A DNA stretch of 64,000 nucleotides from Chionoecetes opilio (GCA_016584305.1 JACEEZ010020472.1:198501-262500), one strand, 5' to 3'; numbered from the stretch's first letter, positions 12,788 to 43,310 are shown. Notes: a model not told the origin generated them from the letters alone. Program-made: numbers and translations.

Positions 12788-12865
12788 TTATAGAATGTAC
12801 GTGTTTGTGTTGCATATATCTTTTTTTCTATGTTTATTTGGTCATCACTCATTAATATGCTCCAA

Positions 12866-13144
<279 letters not shown>

Positions 13145-13155
<11 letters not shown>

Positions 13156-14180
13156 ATGTAGTTATTTCCGTGGTAGAGAACAAAAAAGTCCATAACAACA
13201 ACACACACCAACACTCACGTGCACTAACTCATATTTGTCAACACTTACGTACTCTTCCTAGAAACATAAATATAACCATTACTCAGTGCTCACGGGAGTC
13301 TCTGGTACGAGTGAAACACAACACTCAGATAAGTACACAGTCATAAATACCAACATAGACTCAACCCTATTATGTAAGGATATCATATTGTCATCTTCCT
13401 TTTCCTCCTACCGTACTACTTAATTTCATAGCATATTCGGAAGGTGACTCATCTTCCTCCTAACTGTACCCCCATCATTATTATTTTTTTGTGTATTCTC
13501 CATCACATTGTCCTCGTCTCATCTTTCTTTCAACCTGAGCAGAGGTGATATAATAATATAAACTATTACAACATCTCTTTAAATTGGCATCTCTTTCTCG
13601 CTAATCTCTTCCGTTTACTGAATATCTATTTCCTTCACACTTTCTTTATATAAATTTTTCTTCACCTGCCTTTACTGCATTTCTAATTAAGTAAACGTGG
13701 GGTTGATTTATGTAATATCATTATTCAAGATATTCCTGTGGTTAATGTGGTTAATGTCCAACTTTGGCGCGTGTCAGTAAAAGTTATCGTACACAGGCAG
13801 GCCGGTTGGGAGGCGTTCAAGGTCGCTGCTGGGATGAGTCAGATAAGACTGTTGCCACCACTTACTTTCTACCTCAATAATGAGTGTATTCAACTGTATT
13901 GTTTATGAGGGAAAATCACCCCCGTAAGAGCGTTGATGGTCTTGGCTCTTAAACGCTCCCTCCTAATAGAAGGTAATATAGCGTGTTCTATATAGTTAGG
14001 GATGAGTCAGCAGAGTATTTTTTGTCTTCTTTTTAAAAACAAAGTATAGATGCGACATTTACGCAAGTGGTGCAGTGCATGCATGCTACTGTACGTCAGA
14101 CTAATTATATAACTACTAGTAAGTAAGTGACAAACGAAAGACTTGATAGATTAGAAGGTGCATGGAATTTTGAGGAATAT
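13145..14180. other. Intergenic stretch with no recognisable feature
   Basis: Mixed AT-rich sequence. I see no convincing frame, RNA or repeat. Confidence 0.55.
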
Positions 14181-14199
14181 TTTGCTAAACACAACCCAC

Positions 14200-14480
14200 A
14201 CATCGCCACGATGGTTCTGTGGATAGAGCATTGGCGCGCCATTCTATGGTTAGCTGGTTCGATCGCTTGCTCCCGGGGATTTTTCATTGACAAATTCGGG
14301 CGGTTACTATCCCCCTTGAGCAAGGGGGGGTAATGGTGAGGTCCCAGCTTTACCCTAAGATCGGTCATAATGAGCTCCATGCTCGCTCCGGGTGGGTGAA
14401 ACCAAAGTCGACGGACTATTCTTCGACTTTGGGTGAAACAGGCGATCGCGAATCCTGCTCGCGTGAAGACCGTGGGTGAA
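14200..14480 (+). mobile_element. Possible second tRNA-derived SINE
   Basis: An A-box-like TGTGGATAGAGCATTGG is followed about 35 bp later by a B-box-like TGGTTCGATCGC. A body with GC-rich inverted stretches ends near GTGGGTGAATAACATTAACA. Unlike the element at 11973 the anticodon stem is not clear and there is no simple tail. The SINE call rests on the pol III box pair. Confidence 0.45.
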
Positions 14481-14609
14481 TAACATTAACACACATGCTA
14501 TTATAACGAAGATTCCATGGAAGACGCTTGCTTATTAGTAATACTGATAACGTTATATAAAATTTATTAAAAAGATCATCAAAGAACATGTTCACCACAG
14601 ATGAAAACC

Positions 14610-14612
<3 letters not shown>

Positions 14613-14656
<44 letters not shown>

Positions 14657-14771
14657 CTTGGATGTTGTCTATATTGAAGTTCTTTAGGAGTTATCATGAT
14701 TACATAAAAGTGCATGAGAGGCTATGGATAAGAAAAATAGTGTTAGCAATAAGTAGCGTATACAAGTGCAG

Positions 14772-14848
<77 letters not shown>

Positions 14849-14850
14849 CC

Positions 14851-14890
<40 letters not shown>

Positions 14891-14984
14891 ACATTCTTCA
14901 ATCATGTAAACCCCATTGATTAACACCCTCTAAGCAAACACTTCGCCTGTTAACTGCCCGCCTGTGTGTGTGTGTGTGTGTGTA
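14613..14984. repeat. (GT)n, (CT)n-(CA)n and (GT)n microsatellites
   Basis: (GT)n at 14613-14655, a compound (CT)n/(CA)n at 14774-14888 and (GT)n at 14964-14984. Confidence 0.93.
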
Positions 14985-15465
14985 TGTTTTGGTAGCAAGC
15001 AAGATCCCCATCGTTGTGCCAGCTGACTGTGTTTGACTGTATGTGTATATATATTGCAGCTGCGGGCCGGCTAGGAGCAAGGAGCAAGGAAATACGGACA
15101 AAGAACAACATGAAGGCGTGAAAGTGGGGTTGGGGGTAAGGAAGGCGTAAAGTGAGAGTGAGCTGAAGACAAGCGTGCCTACTGCCTACCCTATCAGCCT
15201 GCCACAGCCTGCACGTCCTCGCAAGTTGCACAAACGTAGGCCGCGCTTATTATCACGACGTCCCTGCACCACCACCACCACCACCACCCAGCCACTCAGG
15301 AGCTGCGGGTAGTTGATGGGTGCTCCTGCCTCACCCACTGACGCTGTAGAAAGGGTTGTAAGGGGGATGTGAGTAAGCCTTCGTCAGTGGTGTTTTAGCG
15401 GATGTAAGGAGTGTGTTGTGACTTCTGAGGGCGGTGAACACTATAGTTGCATTTATGAGTTCACG

Positions 15466-15500
<35 letters not shown>

Positions 15501-16029
15501 AAAGGGAAGGAGAGGGATTGGGGAGGTAGTGGTGAGTAGTGAGTGGAGACAGTGGACATTGTTGAGGTGATGGTGATGGTGGGATGGAGGGGTAAGGACA
15601 GGAGGGAGCAGTGTAGTGATGGTGGTAGAACAACATTGTGATTAGTAGTAGGGAAGGGGAGGGAAGAGGCAGTGTCCGTGAACAAGCATGAGTGTTGGCA
15701 CAGTGATAGCGCCATAGCGGGCGTCCCACAGTGCCCCACACCACTGTGAGGCGGGTACTGTGTAGGGGGGCGGGGGGGGGCGACTAGCTAGGGGCAGGGG
15801 AAAGGGGGTGTAAAGTGGTAAGGGGCGCGTGGCATGTGGTAGAATTATTATTTATTGGATAATTTTGTGTGGCGTCAAGATGGGGATGAGAAGCGTAATG
15901 AGAAGGTTAGGATGGGAGGAGGAAGAGGACGGGAGGATACCAGACAGCTGTGTGGGTGCGTGTGGTATATTTATTTTGATAGAATATACAGTATGACTAA
16001 CAGCTATAGTGGTAAATATACTCTTCATT

Positions 16030-16088
<59 letters not shown>

Positions 16089-16485
16089 ACAGCTGGATGT
16101 TGCACCAGCTGAAACAATAACTAAGTTCTCCAAGAGATAACAACGTCAGACGGGCGGCGGATGCGTGCGGGCGGTCACGGGTCACCTGCCAGCTGCAAGG
16201 CGAAGGAAATACCGCCACGGCACCCTCAGGTGGTGAGCTCCGCGATCTGAGCCTTCCGGAGCAGTGCCCTAATGTGTTGACTACGTAGGCTGCCGTGATG
16301 TGTGTAGGCTGCGTGTCTTGGTGTACAGCGGCGGGGCAAGGCGTACCTCTGTGCATCTCGGGGAGAGCTTCGGATAGGACTTTGGGGGGGGGGGGGCGCA
16401 GGAGAGGTCTAGAGGCTTGCTCCCTTGTATGTTGTGGCACCCTAGCAGGCTAAAATGTACATAACTCCCTGACGGTTGTACCAAA

Positions 16486-16528
<43 letters not shown>

Positions 16529-16807
16529 CACGCACACACACACACACACAAAACACACACACACACACAAATTACACAAATATGCAACGCTTGGCTTATC
16601 ACAGAGTACATTCGTACTGGCCCATAACACTATCAATCTATCTATACAAGGCGAATACGCCCTCGAGATATCGTTGACTGTCCAGTGCCTGGAATGGTGC
16701 AGGAATCGCGGCACGCTTCTGGTAGCAGCCGCCGCCCTACCTTGGCTTTCGGTGCCTGGGCCCGGTGGTCTGTCGGGCATCCCGAGCCCTCTGTTGCAGG
16801 CAGCCCG
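14985..16807. other. Intergenic stretch downstream of the RING-cyclophilin gene, with microsatellites
   Basis: Contains (CCA)n at about 15270, (GT)n at 15467-15498, (CT)n at 16035-16087 and (CA)n at 16493-16569. The part nearest 16807 should be the 3' UTR of the minus-strand gene. I found no clear poly(A) signal for it. Confidence 0.6.
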
Positions 16808-19627
<2,820 letters not shown>

Positions 19628-20145
19628 CTGAAGTGAGAAAGAGTGTGACTTGCAACGCCGGGGCACCTCTGCGCGGCTGCCACAGGTGGGATAAAAAAAC
19701 GGGATCAGGAAATTGAGGGGGGTGTGAGATGAGACGGGGCGGGGCAGGAATGGTGGGTGAGCATCAAGGTTGAGTGGATGAAGACACCTGAGGCACTATA
19801 ATAAATTTATATCACTTCTAAGAAATATAGACGGATTGATAGATAGATAGATATGCAGTGAGAAAAAATGGGCGAAAGGGCGGTGGGTCCCTGAGAGTGG
19901 TAATGGACCAATTTACTCTACTTGAGGTAAGGATTGATTTGACATCTTCAAGCCTCATATAGTTGGGCAGTGATGTTGATTTTTCTATGTGAACAGTATT
20001 TTTGATGATACAGCCAATTTAAGTGCAGGAAAATGTATACGCTCTAAAACGACTGGCGCCATGTTGTGACGTCATAAGCACAAACAACAGAGCAAAACAG
20101 CTGTCAAGCGGCCGCTACTATTATGTACTACCTACTAATACACCG
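19628..20145. other. Upstream region of the RING-cyclophilin gene
   Basis: Should hold the 5' UTR exon and promoter of the minus-strand gene, but I cannot place them. A short GATA run lies at about 19838. Confidence 0.4.
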
Positions 20146-20729
20146 ACTTGCATTACCCCTACTACCGCAAGATGACCAGTAATCCTCCTTCAAGTGATGT
20201 AGTAGGTATTCACTGTGTTTGTGAATATGTAAGTTGTAGTTTATAAGGAAAAAGTGGATAGACAGAGATAAGTGGCCCGTGACACCTGACAAGTGACGAC
20301 TTCTGGGATCGGCATTCCTTATAGGGAGCTTAAATGAACCTGCAATGACATGTACAGCTAGACAGATAGACGAACTCATAGAGGAACAGGTAGAAATGTA
20401 TGGCTTTCTTTCCCCACATAAGCAAAACATACACCCTTCGTCACTCTACTCACCACTACAACCTTTACTAACCATACATTTCTACCTGTTCCTCTATGAG
20501 TTCGTCTATCTGTCTAGCTGTACATGTCATTGCAGGTTCATTTAAGCTCCCTATAAGGAATGCCGATCCCAGAAGTCATCACTTGTCTGGTGTCACGGGC
20601 CACTTTGCTCTGTCTATCCACTTTTTCCTTATAAACTACAACTTACATATTCACAAACACAGTGAATACCTACTACATCACTTGAAGGAGGATTACTGGT
20701 CATCTTGCGGTAGTAGGGGTAATGCAAGT
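20146..20729. mobile_element. 584-bp foldback element, near-perfect hairpin (family A, copy 1)
   Basis: The left arm (20146 to about 20400) starts ACTTGCATTACCCCTACTAC and recurs inverted as the right arm (about 20479-20729), with only a few mismatches over about 250 bp. A loop of about 75 bp separates them. It encodes nothing. A truncated second copy lies at 57453-57867. Confidence 0.88.
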
Positions 20730-22576
<1,847 letters not shown>

Positions 22577-24030
22577 GCGTCAGAGAGCTTCACCGAGAGG
22601 TGTCACTCGGGCGATATAATATGGCGCGCCATTTTGATTTCATGGACGACAGCGATCCTAGCGGTTGGTGCACGCACTGACAGTCGCCCGTGCAGATAGT
22701 GGCGGAATCGCTCCTCCTTTTTGTGATGATGGGGTGATAATGGAAGGTGGGAGAGAGGGAAGGAAGGAGATATGAGAGAAGGAAAGGAGGAATAAGGAGT
22801 AAGGAAGAAATTGGAGGGATGAAGAGAGTCAGAAGAGAAACTGACGAGGAAAGAAATAAGGAATCAAAGAAGGGAGGGAATTCCTCCACTCACCCATTCC
22901 ATCACCACACACCCATTCACTCACCCATTACCCATCACCCCCCACCCATTCAATCACCCATTACCCATCACCGCACCCACACCCATTCGCTCACCCATTT
23001 CCCTTGTCTGGCATATTCACCTTTTTGGCATTAAATCAATCAATCACCCATTTCCCATCACCCCCAACCCATTCACTCACCCATTACCCATCACCCCCCA
23101 CCCATTCACTCACCCATTACCCATCACCCCCCACCCATTCACTCACCCATTACCCATCACCCCACACCCATTCACTCACCCATTACCCATCACCCCCGAC
23201 CTATTCCTTCACCCATCACCTATCACCCCCAACCCATCACCCCCCACCCATTCACTCACCCATCACCCCACACCCATTATCCATCACCCCCACCCATTCA
23301 CTCACCCATTACCCATCACCCCCAACCCATTCACTCACCCATTACCCATCACCCCAACCCATTTACTCACCCATTACCCATCACCCCCCACCTATTCCCT
23401 CACCCATTACCCATCACCCCCAACCCATTCACTCACTCATTACCCATCACTCCCCACTACCCATCACCCCACACCCATTCACTCACGAATCACCCCACAC
23501 CCATTACCCATCACCCCCACCCATTCACTCACCCATATACCCATCACCACCCACCCATTTTGACTTCAGCTAAAACAAAATGTGTGTGGCGGGGATAGGG
23601 TATTGAGATTGGAGACAATTTATTGGAATGACGGGGCTTCGGTATGAAATACAAAAGGAACAAAAGGTGTAATAACAAAAAAATACATCCACATATATTT
23701 GCGTCTTGGGGTATTGAAAAGGCACAACACCGTGCACAGTAATGATATAAGCATTTTGACACTTGAGTTTGAGCCCCCCCCCAAATTTAGGGGAACTCCC
23801 AATTCTGGGAACCCTGTAACCACTTTAGTTCATTCTTTTAACGTAATACTTACTACATATATTTACGTCTTAGGGCATTGAAAAGGCACAACACCGTGCA
23901 CAGTAATGGTATAAGTATTGTGACACTTTTGACGGATTGCACCATCCGCATAGCGGCGCCACCTGTTCAAAATCCAAAATGGCGCGGCCCGAGTGACACC
24001 TCTCTGTGAAGCTCTCTGGTAGCGTCATAC
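22577..24030. mobile_element. Composite element: inverted ends around a minisatellite
   Basis: The left end (22577 to about 22640: GTAGCGTCAGAGAGCTTCAC, GAGAGGTGTCACTCGGGC, ATGGCGCGCCATTTTG) recurs inverted at about 23945-24030. Between them lies a minisatellite (22885-23560) with units CACCCATTCACTCACCCATT and ACCCATCACCCC. Also present is a direct repeat of about 55 bp (23700 and 23868; GGCACAACACCGTGCACAGT). This suggests a non-autonomous TIR element that has captured tandem repeats. Confidence 0.55.
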
Positions 24031-24124
24031 GCGACGGAAAATAATCACTCGCTGGCAACATTGACGCTAAGCCACGCCCCTTCTCAATGGTCTCTGTAGC
24101 CAGTGTATTCGACATACAATCAAA

Positions 24125-24412
24125 GACTGACTGAAGAAATATACATGAACTTAATATTCACTTAAACTCGATCGCCACTTAAAACTTTGCGAGTCAACTT
24201 TTATCATGAAGGGTATCAATAGAAGCGCAACAATAATTTATGCATGGAATTAATTTATTTATCAGAAAACGAAAAATATCAATGGAAAGCTAATAAAATT
24301 GCGCTTCTATTGATACCCTTCATGATAAAAGTTGACTCGCAAAGTTTTAAGTGGCGATCGATTTTAAGTGAATATTAAGTTCATGCATATTAAAATTTCT
24401 TCAGTTAGTCTC
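24125..24412. mobile_element. Short foldback element (family B, copy 1)
   Basis: Inverted arms of about 110 bp (24125-24235 and 24297-24412) share ACTTAATATTCACTTAAA, CTTTTATCATGAAGGGTATC and AATAGAAGCGCAA. The loop is AT-rich. It is related to the larger elements at 48635 and 63400 by the shared AATATCAATGGAAAGCTAAT segment and AATAGAAGCG core. Confidence 0.75.
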
Positions 24413-24959
24413 GTAATTGCATTTTTTTTGCGTGTTTTACTCTTTTTTATTTGATAATCTTATACTACGGTAATATTACGGTAGCCCATTGCTCACCAGA
24501 AAGCCTATTCAATGTTTATTCTTATTTCTATGAATTATTCATCTCAACAGACAACAGACAGATTTCCATTATGTTCAAGTGAATATTTCGAAGAGTTACT
24601 CATTACATTAGTTCGTTTTCTGTAATACCTTCTATAATATTTCTGCAGCAACTTAAATATTCAAAACTTTAAAAATACGGTAGCATTTTTTGTCCTATAG
24701 CGGTCTATGGGAGTGACGCAACCTCTCTTTATCTTCCTTGGGTATAATAGCTCCACGAGACTGCTGCAGGCTGAGCTGCATTGTCCACAAAGCACAGCTC
24801 ATCTGACAGATTGTTACGTAAGCTGAAATAAGACGCAGTAACCATGGCTAGCAATTTAAGGTGATGTAGAAAATTACATATTTATGCACCGCTTTACTAA
24901 TCCTTTAAAAAGTGGGATAAACATCTAAGTTTAAGTTAAGTTCTACTAAGTATTCGGGG

Positions 24960-25086
24960 ACTGTCACTATAACGGGGGTGTCGCGCCACGTGATCAGCTG
25001 AAGTAAACAAAAGGAGAGGCAGCCGCAGAGTCGCAGACCCAAGGGAGCGAGGCAAGCCACCACTGGAGGCCCAGGGATTGTAACAG
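24960..25086 (+). promoter_or_regulatory. Probable promoter and 5' UTR exon of the GM2A gene, with CACGTG motif
   Basis: A CACGTG E-box in the context CCACGTGATC lies at 24987-24992. GC-richer sequence follows and ends GGATTGTAACAG|GTAAGT, a strong 5' splice site after 25086. This fits a non-coding first exon spliced to the acceptor at 26156/26157. CACGTG cores are bound by MITF/TFE-type factors that control lysosomal genes, so the link is plausible but inferred. Confidence 0.45.
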
Positions 25087-26207
25087 GTAAGTACAATACA
25101 TACCTTTATCTGAGTAAATATATAGGTGATGGTATCATAGTGATAAGGAAAGCCTGTGTAGCTCCTCAGAGTACAGGAAGGCCTAAGGCGTGCCTGTGAT
25201 TTGATATGTTGGGTAGCCTCCGACCTCGGCTGGTCTAGGCCTAGATAAGGAGTCTGTGGTTATAGGCAGAGGTTTCCTAGCCTTGGGTGGTGTGTTCAGT
25301 ACGTGGGTGAAGCTACTCTGCCGCAGGGGTTGTAAGTATCTTGTCAGGATCTTGTCTTACATCAATTATTATATTATTCTTGGAAAATCTGCTCAGGGAA
25401 TTTTTGCTTTTTTAAATGTTCGCTCAGTTAATATTCTGCAGGAATACCTGTAAGGCCTTTACATGCCTTACAGCTTACTTTTTCTCTATTATTGTTTGGC
25501 TCAGTATAATGTACAATAGTTATTCACTTGCCGAAGCCAAATATATACCACTTATTTTTATATAATAATAGCTAGGTTAGGTTACGTTTAGGTTTGGTTA
25601 GATCAGATTTAGGTTATGTTGACATACAGTTGCAGTTCTTGACCTTGATATTACAGTACCCAATATAAATATTTGATCAGCTTTTACCTGTGTTTTGTAG
25701 GTTACGTGACAAATGTCCAGGTTAGGTTCGTGAACTAGCAGGGGGTTCTGGGTTCAACCCCTTGAGTCCAGGTCTTGTCCCATCCCCCCATGCCTCTGCC
25801 ACTCACCATGAAGGCAGTTCTGCTCTTAATTAATGTAGTTCCCCTGTGGGCCGCCCACTTGAAATGGCCCCCAGCGGTTAGTACGGGAAGATGAAATAGG
25901 GCTTTTTTTCTTCTTTAATTTCATGTTTTATTTCTATTTGACTGGTTATGCTAGGTGGCAAGTTTAGTGTTAGCCATGGCTCTGGAACAAATTACCCCTA
26001 AGTATGTACTTGTATTTTAATAGATGCTATAACAAACAAACACTATAAAGGATGAGGTTGGAGAGCTAAATGAATATGTGGTCACCACAGTTTATGATTA
26101 TTGAATACTTTAAGTTTCTGTTTGAGGAATGCCTGATGTTTGGTCACTTATTATAGGCAAAGAGAATCAAGGATTGTCTCAAATCTTCCTAATGGTGAAG
26201 AGTGACT

Positions 26208-31288
<5,081 letters not shown>

Positions 31289-34200
31289 GCCGGGGCTCAT
31301 CACACATTTCCCTTCCTATGTGTGATGAACTCTCAGATGTTTTATATCGTGTGTAGCGCTGTTAATCTGTATTACTGTACTTTTTAGTATTGTAATTTAA
31401 AGGTTGATACATTGATTTGTTCTCAGGATTATAATATTTTGCATTGTTTTATGTATATTCTATGAAAGATGTTTTTAGTTATCATGGCATATGGTTAGAA
31501 TGGCTGGAATTTGTTGCATGCATATGAAATCAGTGACTATGTACACAGTAAATTAAGACTTGTTATCATCTTTATATTTCACACTATATACATGATGATA
31601 ACTACATAGTATGACACCCACAGTGCAATACACCATTTCATAACTATGCAACATTTTATCTATAGAAATATCCATGCAATAGTAAAGTTACCTTGTTAAT
31701 ATACAGTTTGCCATATGTGTATGTAACTATAAAAGATGGTTTTAATATGTTTTTATCAGGGTTTTCCTCAGTACTGTAGAGTTGTTTCTCAGGATGTGAG
31801 CCAAAAATATTATAGGTTATTTACGTAGTTAGATCACCTGTATGTGTTCCATGTGTGGAGACTTAGGGCCAGATTGTTAAATGTCACCTTTCCCTTCCCA
31901 TGACGGGACCACACGACGAGTTCTCAGCGCTACACGGGGACCCAGGGTAACGTTGAATCCTTCCGCGTCTTTTCCCTTTGTGTAGTCCCGTCACGGTAAG
32001 GTTGGTGTGCTAGAAGGAGTACTGTGCCACGTCTGTGCTGTGCAACAATGTATCTCCTTCAGAAAAATCAGTGAAACTTGGTTGGGAAATAAAAGTTAGT
32101 GTCTCAAAAACCAGGGAAGTGAGTCGTGACTGAATTAATACAAAAGTACGAAAACAAGTGTGCCCCGCCCCAATCCGCCCCGCATTTGCCAGCGCGCCTG
32201 CCATACGCCGAGTGCACCGCTCTGCCCAGCCCGCCCGTGTCTCCTGGTGAGATTACAAACCACTTTTTATTACGCACAGAGGTTAATTTCGTCAATAAAC
32301 AAGTAAAAAGTAACACAAAGTCACTGAAATGTCCATCTTATCCAATAATGGGACGAAAAGTACAGAAGAGATCAGCGCCAGCGAAGGGAATGGTGAAGAC
32401 ATGGTCTGTGCTTGGTCTTCGTTTTTTCACCTTCACCGCGGTGCGACAATATCCGTCGCGGCTCAAAACAGTTTGACGGTACCAATTACGTGACGAAGTA
32501 CACTCTTCACCGAAGACAACATTTGACAATCTGGCTCTTAAGGCCATGAGATATTCACTGATTGACAAAGTGTTGTTTTTGCCCTAAGACCATAACTGAA
32601 AAGGCTATAATGCTGCTCAACTTCACAAATGGAAATTAATATGATATCAATCAACATAGCAAATGCATGTGGTACTGTACAAGCTATGTAGAATACAAAT
32701 TATATGAATCCATTTGTCAGATTCTTGGTGGCTATTGAGAAAGTAATTAGTGTGAGTTGTGAAGAGGCTGAGTAAGTAATGGAAAACACAAAAGCAGGGT
32801 TGAGACAGTAAATAGTAAGTGCACATAACATAATATTATTTAGATATTAATGTATTGGAGAGATCACGTGTATGATAAAAAAACAAGAGTTTGAGTGTAT
32901 ACAAGGAACAATATGATGCACAACCTGATGTATGTGAAACTACTTTGAAGAACTCTTATGAAGGCATGGATTGTGTGCTGTGACTGGCCAGCCATCAGGA
33001 AGGAATACCCTGAACCATGGCATTGAGGTCTAGGAGTGATGGTGTCATTCAGTTTATGGTATTAAGAGCTGAAAATTAGCTTTTAACTTGAAAAGAGTTT
33101 TATGCTGCATGAGTTTTTCAGTAATCAGAATCTATCCTTACATATCTTTAAACATAGTATGTGATAATGTTAAACTTATATAAGTTCATTTCCATTCACT
33201 GTGATTGTGATGAAATAGGTTGTATGATATTTATGTAAGTATATACGTACATGGGTATTAAGCCAAATGTGCCTTAACTTGCCTTAACAATGGTAACGGT
33301 AACTTGCCCAACCAACAAGTGACCTTTGAAGTTGGCATTAATATACACATTCAGAGTTTAATCTACAATTATGTGATGTTATATTTGAAGAATATATAGT
33401 TTTTGTATATACAGATGGCATCAAATACATGATAGTTTTATGAATATATTGTGATAAACCATGTGAATATCAGTAGATGTTCTTGTTTAGTTTTAAATGA
33501 AGGACTTTTTATTACTTGAGAAACTAATTGCAAATAGATGTAGGCTACTTAATGCTCGAGTTAGCTATTGAATATTTTACTACTCATATATATCAATACT
33601 GGTAGCTACTCACTTATATTTGCAGTACATATTCTGACAAAAAGTAGGTAGAGAAACTTTTTGGATACTGATTAACTCTAAGAACCTCATGTATGTAGCT
33701 ATATTGGTTCTGAAATAAATGTTAACCATGCCACATATTGTTTCGTGCAAGACATGGTGAAATGGCCTGTTACTCTTGAATCAGTCATGATAATGGTGTA
33801 CGGTCAGTCTTAAATGTATGAAACAAATTGGATAATCCTTTTTACGGTAACATGCATAGTGGAGGCTGCTTGTTTACCATTATCAATGAAATGTTGTCCA
33901 ATAAGTTGTTTCCAAAGACTGACAAAGGATGTATATATTACCTACCTAGGTACATAAGTTATGAAATTTGCATCAAAGGTTAAAAGTGTACCTATATGAT
34001 AAACAAGAAAATATGGGTGATAATGTGCTAATACATTGTAAAAATATAAGTACAGGATATGAGAATCTATTTTCGGCTGAGTAAAATTAAATTAGGGAAC
34101 TGCCATATAGATGGAAAAAAAATTCAGACAGACTCTCAGAGGTTTTGTCATTGCAGAGTTATGAAGAGGTACACATCCGTTACTGATGTACCTGTCATTA

Positions 34201-34437
34201 TTTGCACATAAAAAAATATTAGTATTGTACGAGAATATCACAAAGGCAAAATAGTGAGATAGCTATTGAGTGAATCTGTAATAAGCATGGAATAGTTAGC
34301 CTGTATTACCGCCTCACCGCCCCTCCCCCCCGGGCCCCTGCACGCAGCACGAGTGACTTGTTTACATCACCGCCGCCTGCCAAGAACACCACGCCGCTGT
34401 GTGAGGCGCCGCCCATGACTGGTGTGTTTGAGGAAAA
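31289..34437. other. GM2A 3' UTR and intergenic region to PITRM1
   Basis: AT-rich sequence with no supported gene. An AATAAA-type signal is at about 33714, too far away to assign with confidence. A small imperfect inverted repeat at 31883-32009 (ATGACGGGACCACAC against GTGTAGTCCCGTCAC) may be a MITE. The frame at 32126-32476 has no recognisable domain. Confidence 0.5.
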
Positions 34438-41747
<7,310 letters not shown>

Positions 41748-42530
41748 AACAATTAACAAGATGTACAGAGATGCAGATGCCCCTTCTTAAGTATGTAATT
41801 AGTTGTTTGTTTGTTTGTAATCCTAAAATGAAAGCAAGTCCAATGTAATTCTTGTCGATACCGAGTGCTGTACACACAATACACAAACAGTATATTTTAC
41901 TTGTGTTAAATGGTATGGTTCAATTATTCTTGCCATCACCATCACTCTATCGGTGATGATAGAGTGAATCGACTTCACTCTAATGCCTCTGAGACGTGTT
42001 AGGGTAATTAAATATCTGTGATTTTTTTTTTCTTACAGACTGTTTGTGTGCAACTCAGAAAGTGCGTATTTTGAATGTAGTATGTAAGTACAGGGGAGTG
42101 CCTGTAGTTTTGGTAACCATACGTGAGTTATCTTTTATCTATGACGAATGAGAACTATTTAACAAAATTAACGATCTGTATAGGTAAACTGTAAATATGT
42201 AAATATCCGAACTAGCTGCTTTGGCTTTACCTTTGAATACCCTTGAAGAATCTTGCCCTTCTGTAGTTCCCTGTTAAGAACATAAGAAATTAAGGAAGCT
42301 ACAAGATGCCGTGAGGCCTACACGTGGTAGTTGTTCCTTGATTCTAGTCCAGGACTCCTGAAGGTGGACGGTTGTCAGTGGAGTTTGTGTATCCTGCCTT
42401 TGGTGGTTGTTGTGGCATGCCATGCACCCACCTGTCTGCGTGATGCTGGAAGGTAGCTGTTCCATCAAGAGGAATCGTCAATGTTTGAGGATAAGCTTTG
42501 TAAATAAACTTTGCTTTTGGAAGTCTTATT
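41748..42530 (+). other. PITRM1 3' UTR
   Basis: Non-coding sequence after the TAG at 41745. An AATAAA signal is at 42503-42508. At 42278-42340 it contains a repeat fragment (AAGAACATAAGAAATTAAGG, GAAGCTACAAGATGCC) that recurs at 43211-43280 and 50145-50206. Confidence 0.55.
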
Positions 42531-42959
42531 TGAATATGAGTGATGCAACACCTCAGCCCTTGCTTGCTTGATTTTATTGAAGGGATTGTTTGGGCTCTGG
42601 AAGGGCAATTAAGCGTGTGTGGTTATGTGTTGAAGTAGAAGCTGAGAATAGGTAAATTTTGCGTTGTTAGTGGTGGACAGAAGGGAAAGACATTCGTACT
42701 GTACTACGAGTGGCCAACGCGATATAAACCCACAAGTGTGTATTCCATTTGGCCTTGGTGCCTAGACAAGTTCAGGATGCATGCATGCCTATGTATTTTA
42801 AAATAATTAAAAAAAAAAAATTAAAATCATATTTAGCTGTCAAAACTGGGAACGACTGTATTAAAGGGGGAAAACAAGTGACGCTTGAACAACTTGTTTG
42901 ATGAGTTACAAATATAACAAGATTAGAGTAAGGGGCTATCTGATAACGTTTTTTAGTGG

Positions 42960-43285
42960 TTAAAGGGATACAATAAAGGAGATGTAGGAAAAGTTCTTAC
43001 GGCTAGTAATCAGGGTAGAACAAGAAGTAACGGATTCTAACTGGAGAAGCGTAGATTTAAAAAAGAAATAGGGAGAAACTGGTTCATAAAGAGTGGTAAA
43101 TGATTGGAATGGACTTTCATCAGATAGTGCGGAGCCAATAGGGAGTTTTAAAAGGAGGTTGGACAATTTTATGGATGGGGATGAAAGGTGGATGTAGGTA
43201 GTGTTAAGTAACAGGAACTACCACTTGTAGGTCTCGCGGCATCTTGTAACTTCATTATTTTCTTATCTTATGTTCTTAACAAGTG
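42960..43285 (+). mobile_element. LINE 3'-terminal remnant
   Basis: The + strand reads, with stops, RTRSNGF.LEKRRFKKEIGR, then a WFI..V-like and DWNGL-like stretch, then RRLDNFMDGDERWM. This is the C-terminal pattern of many non-LTR ORF2 proteins. It is followed by the shared 65-bp repeat (GGAACTACCACTTGTAGGTC, inverted relative to 42278). It is degraded and inactive. Confidence 0.6.
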
Positions 43286-43310
43286 AACTGCCTCATTAAC
43301 ACTACAATAT

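Noticed and set aside
23004..23573. 189-codon frame rich in His, Pro and Ser
   Set aside because: It is the minisatellite CACCCATTCACTC read in frame.
32126..32476. 116-codon + frame
   Set aside because: No recognisable domain, no splice or promoter context, and an overlapping minus frame is equally open.
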